Positions 7,118-16,659 of a DNA stretch of 64,000 bases are shown here, in pieces. How positions within the stretch are numbered: the first letter of the stretch is position 1; each line of letters opens with the position of its first letter. The notes beneath the pieces were generated by a model, which was not told the DNA's origin, did not search any database, and was given only the letters and a program-made list of their open reading frames with translations. The position numbers were made by a program, and so were the translations under genes. Source of the stretch: Skermania sp. ID1734 (GTDB taxonomy: Bacteria; Actinomycetota; Actinomycetes; Mycobacteriales; Mycobacteriaceae); NCBI RefSeq assembly GCF_007489285.1, contig NZ_VLIY01000011.1, forward strand, positions 1-64,000, read 5' to 3'.

Positions 7118-7744
7118 TCACAGTAACCGAAAGCGTAACGCCGCTATAACGTCGTCCAGCGCTGCGGCCAAAACCAGCAGTTGCGCCTCCGGATCGGCGG
7201 CCGCGAGAACCGCCTGTCGATCGGCATCGGACAGCGGCAGCTGGGATGCCAGCGAATACGCGATGCGGCCGTCCTTTTGAGGTCGCGGCCGGGAGTAGCG
7301 CGGGATCTGCTGGCCCGCGCGCTTTGCCAACTGGCTGTGCAGCGCCGCGATCTCCTCGGCTCGATCGAGGACCTCGGCGACGGCAGCGTCGCTCGGGACC
7401 GCCGTACCCGCCGGCCAGCGCTGTACTTCGGCGCGCGGATACGGATCATCGGGCAGCCACTGCTGCACCCGGATCCGGTCCGTGCCAGTGCAGCGCAGGA
7501 TGTACCTGCTGTCCGAATAGGACACGCAGTCGTCGATGCGAGCGATTGTGCCCAGGTCCGTGCGCTGCTCTCCCCCGCCCACTTCATGACCACGCGCGAT
7601 CAGCACGACGCCGAATTCCGGTCCGGTCGGCGCAGCCAGACATGCCTGCACCAACGCGACGTAGCGGGGTTCGAAGATCTGCAGCGGGAGCCGCTCACCG
7701 GGGAGCAGCACGGTACCGAGCGGAAACATCGGCATCTGATCCAT
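7118..7744 (-). CDS. LON substrate-binding-domain protein (stand-alone)
   Basis: The 208-residue protein begins MDQMPMFPLGTVLLPGERLP and continues LQIFEPRY. This is the hallmark of the N-terminal substrate-binding domain of Lon protease (PF02190). There is no AAA+ or protease part, so it is a stand-alone LON-domain protein of the kind common in actinobacteria; its role is unknown. The ATG at 7744 is used; the open frame extends far upstream but only this part looks like protein. Its start lies 10 bp from the divergent lipase start, so the two share a promoter region. Confidence 0.85.
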   Translation of the reverse strand: MDQMPMFPLGTVLLPGERLPLQIFEPRYVALVQACLAAPTGPEFGVVLIARGHEVGGGEQRTDLGTIARIDDCVSYSDSRYILRCTGTDRIRVQQWLPDDPYPRAEVQRWPAGTAVPSDAAVAEVLDRAEEIAALHSQLAKRAGQQIPRYSRPRPQKDGRIAYSLASQLPLSDADRQAVLAAADPEAQLLVLAAALDDVIAALRFRLL

Positions 7745-7753
7745 CCGATCAGC

Positions 7754-8974
7754 ATGCCGTGCCGAACGACTCACGTGCGCGCACTGTCGACCGTTCTCAC
7801 CGCTGTCCTGGCCACCGGTATCGTGGCCGCCGCCCCTGCACTGACGGATCCGCCGCCCGCCGCGGCCGCGCCCATCTATCCCGCGCCCGATCCCGATGGC
7901 TTCTACGCGCCGACGCCGGACCTCGCCGGGCACGCCAACGGCGACGTACTGCGCTCGCGCACGTTCGGGTCCGCGATGTTCCCGGGCGCGACGATCTGGC
8001 AGCTCGCCTATCGGTCGACGAACTCCAGCGGGGCGCCGATCGTCGGCGTCACCACCGTGCTGCTCCCGATCGGTGGCGGCGCGAACCGGCCGCTCGTCTC
8101 CTATCAGCCCTACATCAATTCCCTTGGGCTGCAGTGCGCGCCGTCGCACACCCTTTTCAATGGCGGGCTGCCCGAGGCGCCCGCGATCAATGCGTTGCTC
8201 GCCCGCGGCTGGGCCGTCGCCGTGCCGGATCACCTCGGACCGACGAGTGCCTATGGCGCCGCCCGACTCGGTGGGCAACTGGTTCTCGACGGCATCCGGG
8301 CCGTCAAGCGGTTCGGACCTGCCGACCTGGGCGGGAGTCCGGTGGCCATGACCGGTTACTCCGGTGGCGGAATGGCCACCGGTTGGGCCGCCGCCCTCGC
8401 TCCGACGTACGCGCCGGAGTTGCCGCTGGTCGGAGCGGCGATGGGCGGCGTGCCCGTGAACATCGGTCAACTCGCGGTGGACCTTGGTGGTTCACCAAAT
8501 CCGTTGTTCGGCCTCGGTTTCGCCGCGGCGCTGGGCCTCGAGCGGGAGTATCCGGGCCAGATGGACATCAGCGACCGGCTCACGCCGCGGGGAATCGACC
8601 TGCGCAACCGCATCGCCAATGCCTGCGCGGACACGATCATTTCCGACGGCGCCAACTTGAGCTATCCGCAGGTGGCCACATCAACGCCGCGGTCGGACGC
8701 GGCCGCCAACGCGGTACTCAACGCCAACAGTCTGCAGCTCTACCCGGGCGTGCCACGGATTCCGATCTACGAATGGCACGGCAGTGCCGATCAAGTGCCG
8801 ATGGCGCTGGCACAAAACATGGCCGGGCGATACTGCGCGGCGGGTGTGCCTGTGCTGTTCGACGTCATACCCGGCGCCGATCACGGGGCCGCCACCGCAC
8901 CGGGCGCGATGCGGGCGTTCGGCTGGATCGGCGACCGATTCGCTGGAATGCCGGCCCCCAGCAACTGTGCGTGA
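7754..8974 (+). CDS. Secreted lipase (LIP family, PF03583-like)
   Basis: About 406 residues with a signal peptide (VRALSTVLTAVLATGIVAAA, cleavage likely in the following PPPAAAAP region). The alpha/beta-hydrolase fold has the nucleophile elbow GYSGGG, an acid in GSADQVP and a histidine in GADHG. The architecture matches secretory lipases of actinobacteria and Candida that hydrolyse triacylglycerols. A GTG 21 bp downstream is an alternative start and would free the overlap with the divergent LON-domain gene. A perfect bidirectional hairpin (8966-9007) ends the gene. Confidence 0.85.
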   Translation: MPCRTTHVRALSTVLTAVLATGIVAAAPALTDPPPAAAAPIYPAPDPDGFYAPTPDLAGHANGDVLRSRTFGSAMFPGATIWQLAYRSTNSSGAPIVGVTTVLLPIGGGANRPLVSYQPYINSLGLQCAPSHTLFNGGLPEAPAINALLARGWAVAVPDHLGPTSAYGAARLGGQLVLDGIRAVKRFGPADLGGSPVAMTGYSGGGMATGWAAALAPTYAPELPLVGAAMGGVPVNIGQLAVDLGGSPNPLFGLGFAAALGLEREYPGQMDISDRLTPRGIDLRNRIANACADTIISDGANLSYPQVATSTPRSDAAANAVLNANSLQLYPGVPRIPIYEWHGSADQVPMALAQNMAGRYCAAGVPVLFDVIPGADHGAATAPGAMRAFGWIGDRFAGMPAPSNCA

Positions 8975-9007
8975 TTTTCCACCGCGGGCGGTGGAAAATC
9001 ACGCACA
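8966..9007. terminator. Perfect 20-bp inverted repeat, bidirectional terminator
   Basis: Two perfectly complementary 20-nt arms (8966-8985 and 8988-9007) are separated by only 2 nt. The arms contain GATTTTCC/GGAAAATC, which gives T-runs on both strands. It lies between the convergent lipase and MFS exporter genes and covers the lipase stop codon, so it probably stops transcription from both sides. Confidence 0.8.
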
Positions 9008-9012
9008 GGCCA

Positions 9013-10494
9013 TCAGAGAACGACCGGTTCACCCTCGGTGGCCGGCAACTCGTTGCGCAACACCAACGCGGCAACAACAGCGCCCACCAGGAAGAACCCA
9101 CTTGCCCACCAGAAGGTGGCCGTGTAGCTGTGCACCGCGGCCTGGGCCATGACGAGCTGGTTGGGCATCTTGCCGGTCATGAAGTTGGTGGCCGCCGTGG
9201 CCGCGATCGTGCTCAGCAGAGCGGTGCCGATCGAGCCGCCGACCTGCTGCATCGTGTTGATCGTCGCCGAGGCCACACCGGCGTCCTCATGCTCGACACC
9301 CGCGGTCGCGCCCTGGAACGCGGTGGCCATCGCGGCACCAAGGCCCAGACCCATCGCGACGATGCCCGGCAGCACGTGGCTGGCATAGGACGTTTCCACA
9401 CCGATCGAGGTGAGCAGCGCCATGCCGAGGGCGGCCACCGCGAGCCCGGACGACATCACGATTCGCGGGCCGACACGCGGCAGCATCTGCGGCGCGATCA
9501 CCGTCGAGGACACGATCATCGCGGCCACCATGGGCAGGAAGGCGATACCGGTGACGATCGGCGTGAAGCCGCGGATCAACTGCAGGTAGTAGGTGAGGAA
9601 CAAGAACACCGCGAACATGCCTGCACCGGTGACGAACACGGCGAAGTAGGCGCCCGCACGCGTCCGGTCGAGCAGGATCCGCATCGGCAGCAGCGGGTGC
9701 GCAACGCGGGTTTCCAGGTAGACGAAGACCGCCAGCAACACCGCACCCGCGGCCAGCCAGCCGATCGTCGAGCCGGATGACCAGCCGTCGGTCTCGGCCT
9801 GCGAGAAGCCGTAGACGATGCTGAACAGCGCCGCACTCACGGTGAGCGTTCCCGGCAGATCCAGCTTCGGCCGCTCGGTGGCGACGTGCTTGGCCAACAA
9901 CGCCACTGCGCCGACCAGCGCAACGGCCGCAAAAACCAGGTTCACATACAGCGACCAGCGCCACGACGCCCATTCGGTGAGCGCACCGCCCAGCAGCAGA
10001 CCGATCGCGCCGCCGGCACCGGCGACCGCGCCGAACACGCCAAAGGCCTTGGCGCGCTCGGACGAATCGGTGAAGGTCACCGTGAGCAGCGACAGCGCGG
10101 CGGGCGCCAGCAGGGCACCGAACACGCCCTGACCAGCCCGGGCGATCACGAGCATTTCGAAGCTGGTCGCGGCGCCGCCGACCGCCGAAGCGACTGCGAA
10201 GCCGATCAGCCCGATGATGAAGGTGGTGCGCCGGCCGAACAGGTCGCTGAGGCGTCCACCGAGCAGCAGCAGGCTGCCGAACGCCAGCGCGTAGGCGGTG
10301 ACAACCCACTGCCGGTCGGCGTCGGAGAAGCCGAGCGAGTGCTGCGCCGCCGGCAGCGCGATATTCACGACGGTCGCGTCGAGCACGACCATCAACTGCG
10401 CGATGCCGAGGACACCGAGGATCCACCAACGCGCATTCGATTTTTCCGCGACGCCGGGCGTGGCCGACGTCGTCGTTTCCAGAGTGGTCGTCAT
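9013..10494 (-). CDS. MFS drug exporter, EmrB/QacA (DHA2, 14-TM) family
   Basis: About 493 residues with 14 predicted membrane helices. The N-terminal segment LMVVLDATVVNIALP is the DHA2-family motif D1, and GGRLSDLFGRRTTF is motif A. Such proteins use the proton gradient to expel drugs, dyes or antiseptics. The ATG at 10494 is preceded by GAGGG. The gene is divergent from a TetR regulator, and two inverted copies of a 19-bp operator-like sequence lie in the shared promoter, so TetR repression is very likely. Confidence 0.93.
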   Translation of the reverse strand: MTTTLETTTSATPGVAEKSNARWWILGVLGIAQLMVVLDATVVNIALPAAQHSLGFSDADRQWVVTAYALAFGSLLLLGGRLSDLFGRRTTFIIGLIGFAVASAVGGAATSFEMLVIARAGQGVFGALLAPAALSLLTVTFTDSSERAKAFGVFGAVAGAGGAIGLLLGGALTEWASWRWSLYVNLVFAAVALVGAVALLAKHVATERPKLDLPGTLTVSAALFSIVYGFSQAETDGWSSGSTIGWLAAGAVLLAVFVYLETRVAHPLLPMRILLDRTRAGAYFAVFVTGAGMFAVFLFLTYYLQLIRGFTPIVTGIAFLPMVAAMIVSSTVIAPQMLPRVGPRIVMSSGLAVAALGMALLTSIGVETSYASHVLPGIVAMGLGLGAAMATAFQGATAGVEHEDAGVASATINTMQQVGGSIGTALLSTIAATAATNFMTGKMPNQLVMAQAAVHSYTATFWWASGFFLVGAVVAALVLRNELPATEGEPVVL

Positions 10495-10514
10495 CAATCC
10501 CTCACGTAATCTAG

Positions 10515-10576
10515 GTGGAGGCATCTCCTCCGCTTATGCGGACAACCGTAGCACCATGCGGAGGACTTGTCTCCAC
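10515..10576. promoter_or_regulatory. Paired operator-like sites between TetR and exporter genes
   Basis: A 19-bp sequence, GTGGAGGCATCTCCTCCGC (10515-10533), recurs in opposite orientation at 10558-10576 as GTGGAGACAAGTCCTCCGC, 14 of 19 bases identical. Each copy is itself an imperfect palindrome built on GGAG/CTCC. Two operator copies in a divergent TetR/efflux promoter fit autoregulation and repression of the exporter. Immediately right, TAAGAT at 10594-10599 fits a -10 box 7 nt before the GTG of tetR, suggesting a leaderless transcript. Confidence 0.65.
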
Positions 10577-10606
10577 TTAATCGTGAAGCTTGCTAAGATG
10601 GGTTAC

Positions 10607-11290
10607 GTGAGTCCCGTCACCGTCGATGGCTCCAAGAGCCGTGATTCGCGCAAGCTGCGCGCCGATGCGCTGCGCAACCAGCAGCGCATCCTCGCGGCCG
10701 CGCGCGAACTGTTCGCATCACGCGGCCTGGACATCACCCTCGACGACGTCGCCGAACAGGCCGGCGTCGGGGTGGGCACCGTCTACCGCCGATTCGCCAA
10801 CAAGCAAGAGCTCATCGACTGGGTTTTCGAGCAACACATCGAGGGCATGGCCGAGCAGGCCGAACGAGCGCTGGCCAATCCCGACCCGTGGGCCGGACTG
10901 GTCGGGTTCTTCGAGTCGGCGTGCGCGAACATGGCACTCAACCGCGGTCTCGGAGAGGTTCTCAAGAGCCTCGACGACGGTCGCGAACGGGTCGCGTGCG
11001 TCAAGGAACGGATGGAACCGGCCATCACAGCGGTGATCGCGCGCGCCCGCGAGGCCGGGGAGCTTCGGCCGGACGCGGAGCCTGGCGACTTCTTCGCACT
11101 GATCCACATGGTCGACGCCATTGCCGATTTCGCTCGCCCGATCGACCCGAACGTGTGGCGCCGCTACCTGGCGCTGGTTCTCGACGGTCTGCGCGCCGAC
11201 TGCAAACCGCGCGCGCCCCTGCCGGTCGCGCCGCTGACCGACGAGCAGATTCACGCAGCCAAGGAAGCGTGCATGCGGCGCCGCCGATAG
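10607..11290 (+). CDS. TetR-family transcriptional regulator
   Basis: About 227 residues. The N-terminal helix-turn-helix reads QQRILAAARELFASRG, then TLDDVAEQAGVGVGTVYRRF, a standard TetR DNA-binding domain. The C-terminal domain (WAGLVGFFESACANMALNRG...) resembles the SbtR-like ligand-binding type. I prefer the GTG at 10607, because the ATG at 10598 overlaps the -10-like TAAGAT. It should repress the divergent DHA2 exporter through the paired sites at 10515-10576; the inducer is unknown. Confidence 0.9.
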   Translation: MSPVTVDGSKSRDSRKLRADALRNQQRILAAARELFASRGLDITLDDVAEQAGVGVGTVYRRFANKQELIDWVFEQHIEGMAEQAERALANPDPWAGLVGFFESACANMALNRGLGEVLKSLDDGRERVACVKERMEPAITAVIARAREAGELRPDAEPGDFFALIHMVDAIADFARPIDPNVWRRYLALVLDGLRADCKPRAPLPVAPLTDEQIHAAKEACMRRRR

Positions 11291-11306
11291 CCCTACAGTT
11301 GGACGT

Positions 11307-12608
11307 GTGACCAATTCATGGACGAACTGGGCCGGCGATCAGTCCTGCCGCCCCGCCGCCCTTGCCGTGCCGCGCAGCCGAAGCGAAGTAGCCGACCTCG
11401 TCGCCAACGCTTCTGCGATCGGTCAGCGGGTTCGGGTGGCCGGCGCTGGGCACTCGTTTACCGATGCGGTGCTGACCGACGGGTTGCTGCTGCGGCTTGA
11501 TCAGCTGGACCGCGTCTTGGACGTGGATCAGGCTTCCGGACTGGTCCGGGTCGAGGGGGGCATCACGCTGCACCGGCTGAACTCCGTTCTGCATGAATAC
11601 GGTCTGGCCATGCCGAATCTCGGCGACATCGATGTACAGACCGTCGCCGGGGCGACCGCGACGGCCACCCATGGCACGGGCGCGCGGCTACCGAACCTGT
11701 CGGCTGCGCTGCATTCGATCGAACTGACCCTTGCCGACGGGCGAGTGATCGAAGTCGACGAGAACTCCGACCCCGAAGCTTGGCGCGCGGCGCGGGTAAG
11801 CCTGGGCGCGCTCGGTGTTGTCACCGCGGTGACGCTGCAGACGGTTCCGGCCTTCGTCCTCGAGGCAGTCGAGCGGCCGCTGGCGATCGATGATGTGCTG
11901 GCAGACCTCGATGCGTACGTCGACGGCAACGACCACTTCGAATTCTTCGCCTTCGGCCACAGCCCGATCGCATTGACCAAGCGCAACAACCGGACGTCGC
12001 AGCCCGAAAAGCCGCGTTCGGCAGCGATGCGCTGGCTCGATGAAACGTTCGTGCAGAACACCGTTTTCGGCGCGGTCGTCGCGCTGGGCCGGCGACGGCC
12101 GTCCCTGATTCCGGTGCTGAACCGGACCGCGGCGCGGGTGGCCGGGCACGCGCACTCGATCGACCGGTCATACCGGGTCTTCGTCACTCCGCGCATGGTG
12201 AAGATGACCGAGATGGAATACGCCCTTCCGCGCGAGCATTCGGTGGACGCGATCCGGCAGATCAAGAAGCTGACCGATCGGGCCGGTCTGGACACTCCAT
12301 TCCCGATGGAGGTCCGCTGGGTCGCCGGCGACGACGCGTATCTCTCACCTGCATACGCGCGCGACACCTGCTACATCGCGGTGCACATGGCTCGGGGCAT
12401 GGCGTGGGAACCCTACTTCCGCGCCGCCGAGGAGATCTTTGATTCCTTCGGCGGACGCCCGCATTGGGGCAAGCGGCATTTCCAGACGGCCGCGACCTTG
12501 CGTTCGCGGTACCCGGAATGGGAACGGTTCGCGGATGTGCGCCGTCGTTTGGACCCGACCGGCACCTTCGGCAACGCCTATGTCGACCGGGTGTTGGGCA
12601 CCGCCTAG
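11307..12608 (+). CDS. FAD-linked L-gulono-1,4-lactone / D-arabinono-lactone dehydrogenase
   Basis: The 433-residue protein has the FAD-binding (VAO/PCMH) domain at the N-terminus (PRSRSEVADLV, then VAGAGHSFTD at about 44-53 and GATATATHGTG) and a C-terminal ALO domain. It resembles M. tuberculosis Rv1771, an L-gulono-1,4-lactone dehydrogenase, in length and motifs. The reaction oxidises an aldonolactone to an ascorbate-like product. The GTG start lies 17 bp after the TetR stop, so read-through from tetR is possible. Confidence 0.88.
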   Translation: MTNSWTNWAGDQSCRPAALAVPRSRSEVADLVANASAIGQRVRVAGAGHSFTDAVLTDGLLLRLDQLDRVLDVDQASGLVRVEGGITLHRLNSVLHEYGLAMPNLGDIDVQTVAGATATATHGTGARLPNLSAALHSIELTLADGRVIEVDENSDPEAWRAARVSLGALGVVTAVTLQTVPAFVLEAVERPLAIDDVLADLDAYVDGNDHFEFFAFGHSPIALTKRNNRTSQPEKPRSAAMRWLDETFVQNTVFGAVVALGRRRPSLIPVLNRTAARVAGHAHSIDRSYRVFVTPRMVKMTEMEYALPREHSVDAIRQIKKLTDRAGLDTPFPMEVRWVAGDDAYLSPAYARDTCYIAVHMARGMAWEPYFRAAEEIFDSFGGRPHWGKRHFQTAATLRSRYPEWERFADVRRRLDPTGTFGNAYVDRVLGTA

Positions 12609-12642
12609 GTCACATGAGACGGTCATAACGGACGAAACGTAA

Positions 12643-14010
<1,368 letters not shown>

Positions 14011-14025
14011 AGTCGACCGGAGAGA

Positions 14026-15471
14026 TCAGGTGCGTGAAACGGCCGTCGATTCCAGGTCGGATAGCAACTCCCTCGCCTCTGCCGCCGAAGCGGCAGCGGG
14101 TGCAGATCCCCACATCCGCCGACCGTTGGGCTCCTGCAGGAACATCAGCGACACCGCGCCGATCACTCCGGCGATGATCAGGTAGTAACCGGGCCAGTTC
14201 AGATCGCCGGTCACGCTGACCAGGGCGCCCACCACCACCGATGTCGTGCCCGCGAACAACGACACGGAGATATTGAAGGAGATCGACAGCCCGCCGGCGC
14301 GGACGTTGGTCGGAAACAGCGACGGCAGCGTCGACGGCATGGTGGCACTGAAACAGATCAGCAGCAGTCCCATCGTCAGCAGTCCGAGGAAGATCGTCAC
14401 CCCGGTTTCCGCGCGGATCAGCAACACCATCGGCATCGCCAGGACGATCAGCCCGACCGAACCCACCCACGCAATCGGTTTGCGGCCGATCCGATCCGAC
14501 AACAACCCCAGCAGCGGAATGAGCACCACGGCCACTGCCATCACCACGATCTGCAGCACCTGCGAGACGGTCGAGGAAACTCCTTCGCCGCCTTGCTTGT
14601 TCGGCATCGTGTCGGTGACGTAGGTGGGCATGTAGGAGGTGAGCATGTAGTTGGTGACGTTCCACGCTAGTACCAAACCCATGCAGACCAGCAGGTACGG
14701 CCACAAGCGCAGGATGTCACGCAACTCTTGCCCGGCTCGTTGCTCCTTCTCGCGCTTCTCCGCCTCTTTCTCCAGTTCCAGGAACGCGGGTGTGTCGGCT
14801 AGCCGCATCCGGAGGTAAACGCCGACCGCACCCAGCGGCAACGCCACGAAGAACGGAATCCGCCAACCCCACGACAGCAACTGCTCGTGGCTCAGCGCGG
14901 CGTCGGCCACCGTCACGACGATGGCGCCCAACAGGTAACCGGTGAACGTGCCGAATTCGAGCCAGCTGCCCAGAAAGCCACGGCGCCGGTCGGGCGCGTA
15001 CTCAGCGATGAAGGTCATGGCGTTGCCGTATTCGCCGCCAGTGGAAAAGCCCTGCACTAGCCGGGCGACGAGGAGCAGCATCGGCGCGGCGATCCCGATC
15101 TTGCTTTCGGCCGGAATGCACCCGATGGCGAAGGTGCCCAACGCCATCAGGATCATCGTCGTTGCCAGGACCTTGTTGCGGCCGATCCGGTCGGCGAGCG
15201 GGCCGAAGAACAGCCCGCCGAAAGGCCGCACCAGGAACGCCACCGCAAACAATCCGAAGGTCGCGATGGTCCCGGCCGTGTCGCTCAGGTCGCGGAAGAA
15301 GACGTCGCGGATCGTGGGTTCGAAGTACGCGTAGACGCCGAAGTCGTACCACTCGGTGATGTTGCCGACGGCCGCGGCGCCGATCGCCCGTCGAATGACC
15401 GGTGGGTCCGTGACGACGATGTCGTCCAGCGACCACTTCCGCGAGCGCTCGCGCGGAGCCAGGATCGCCAT
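14026..15471 (-). CDS. MFS metabolite:H+ symporter (MHS family, ProP/KgtP-like)
   Basis: 481 residues, 12 predicted helices. The segments AAAVGNITEWYDFGVYAYF and LVRPFGGLFFGPLADRIGRN are typical of the MHS family, which imports proline/betaine, oxoglutarate, citrate or shikimate with protons. A strong GAGGAGG precedes the ATG. The gene is convergent with gdhA (15 bp apart). The substrate cannot be told from sequence; a cytosolic basic/acidic loop (about 245-265) precedes TM7. Confidence 0.88.
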   Translation of the reverse strand: MAILAPRERSRKWSLDDIVVTDPPVIRRAIGAAAVGNITEWYDFGVYAYFEPTIRDVFFRDLSDTAGTIATFGLFAVAFLVRPFGGLFFGPLADRIGRNKVLATTMILMALGTFAIGCIPAESKIGIAAPMLLLVARLVQGFSTGGEYGNAMTFIAEYAPDRRRGFLGSWLEFGTFTGYLLGAIVVTVADAALSHEQLLSWGWRIPFFVALPLGAVGVYLRMRLADTPAFLELEKEAEKREKEQRAGQELRDILRLWPYLLVCMGLVLAWNVTNYMLTSYMPTYVTDTMPNKQGGEGVSSTVSQVLQIVVMAVAVVLIPLLGLLSDRIGRKPIAWVGSVGLIVLAMPMVLLIRAETGVTIFLGLLTMGLLLICFSATMPSTLPSLFPTNVRAGGLSISFNISVSLFAGTTSVVVGALVSVTGDLNWPGYYLIIAGVIGAVSLMFLQEPNGRRMWGSAPAAASAAEARELLSDLESTAVSRT

Positions 15472-15612
15472 TGAACCTCCTCAACCGCCCCGCCCGATCT
15501 CATGATCACCCGCCGGTGCGCGCTGCGGAGGTGATTTGTGCCGTGTGTCGGTGTCGCCAAAAGCACAGTACTCGCGGAGCCAGCCGCCATATTCAACAGT
15601 GGACTCGGCGGG

Positions 15613-16557
15613 TCAGGAGTCTTCGTTGCCGTCTGCGGCGCCGTACGCGATGGCATCGACCCCGGAGGTCGCCCCGGCCGACAAGTGTGGAGCTGTCGCC
15701 ACCCAGCTCGCGAGCATGCGCAGTTTCTCGTCGGCGGGTGATCCCGCGGGCGCGGTGTATCCGGTGAGCACCAACACATCGTCGCCGGTGGAGCGCACAT
15801 CGAGAGAGTCGTAGGACAGCTCGATCGCGCCGACGACGGGGTGGTGAAAGTGCTTGCGACCGGTGTTGTGATTACGCACATTGTGCGCGCCCCACCGGCT
15901 GCGGAAATCTTCACTGCGAGTAGCGAGTTCACCGACGAGGTCGCTGAGGTCTTTGTTGTACGGGTCGCGGCCCGCTTCGGTGCGTAACAGCGCGACGGTG
16001 GTATCCATCGACCCCGGGTAGTCGGGAAAGAAGTCGGCGGCGCGTTCGTCGAGGAAGTTGAACCGTGCGATGTTGTTCTTCCATGCGGGCTGGTCGAGGA
16101 CCGGTGCGTACAGCGCCCGACCGAGGGCATTGGTGGCGATGACGTCGAGTCGACCGTTGCGGATGAACGCGGCCGCCCCGGTCATCGCATCGAGCAACTG
16201 CTGAAGGCTCTCGGGCAGCTTGGCGGGCGTTCGGCGGCGTTGGGTGCGTGTGGGTTTGGCGGCGCGGGCCAGATGGAACAGGTGGGCGGTCTCGGCGTCG
16301 TCGAGCAACAGAGCACGGGCGACGGCGGCGAGCACCTCGTCGGAGACGCCGCGGATGTGGCCTTTTTCCAGACGGGTGTACCAGTCGGTGCTCACCCCGG
16401 CGAGCACGGCGACTTCTTCTCGGCGCAGTCCGGGAACGCGGCGTTGAGTTCCGCCGGCCGGGAGCCCGACCTGTTCGGGGGTGATCCGGGCCCGGCGGGT
16501 GGCGAGAAAGTCCCGGATGTCGGCCCGGTCTGGTGCACCGCCGATATTGGTGTTCAC
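15613..16557 (-). CDS. XRE-family regulator with MmyB-like ligand domain
   Basis: 314 residues from a GTG at 16557. The helix-turn-helix RVPGLRREEVAVLAGVSTDWYTRLEKG is characteristic of the XRE/MmyB-type regulators abundant in actinobacteria, and the C-terminal domain (about 115-300) is the PAS-like MmyB ligand-binding domain. It is divergent from an MFS gene with a gap of about 100 bp, so it probably regulates the operon 16660-19751. The open frame extends to 17658 but that part is antisense to the transporter and not protein-like. Confidence 0.88.
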   Translation of the reverse strand: MNTNIGGAPDRADIRDFLATRRARITPEQVGLPAGGTQRRVPGLRREEVAVLAGVSTDWYTRLEKGHIRGVSDEVLAAVARALLLDDAETAHLFHLARAAKPTRTQRRRTPAKLPESLQQLLDAMTGAAAFIRNGRLDVIATNALGRALYAPVLDQPAWKNNIARFNFLDERAADFFPDYPGSMDTTVALLRTEAGRDPYNKDLSDLVGELATRSEDFRSRWGAHNVRNHNTGRKHFHHPVVGAIELSYDSLDVRSTGDDVLVLTGYTAPAGSPADEKLRMLASWVATAPHLSAGATSGVDAIAYGAADGNEDS

Positions 16558-16659
16558 ACCAACGACGGTACGACGAGCCGTCCCAGCTGTGGGGGGTTGT
16601 GTTTGTCCCCCCTCTGGCTCGACCTGCCGCGGGCAGGCGGGACGGGTTCTCTGGTTGAG

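Noticed and set aside
7246-9780. An 844-codon open frame on the plus strand
   Set aside because: It runs in an alternate frame across the LON-domain, lipase and exporter genes, is Arg-rich, and has no domain. The real genes have signatures, so this is a GC-driven shadow.
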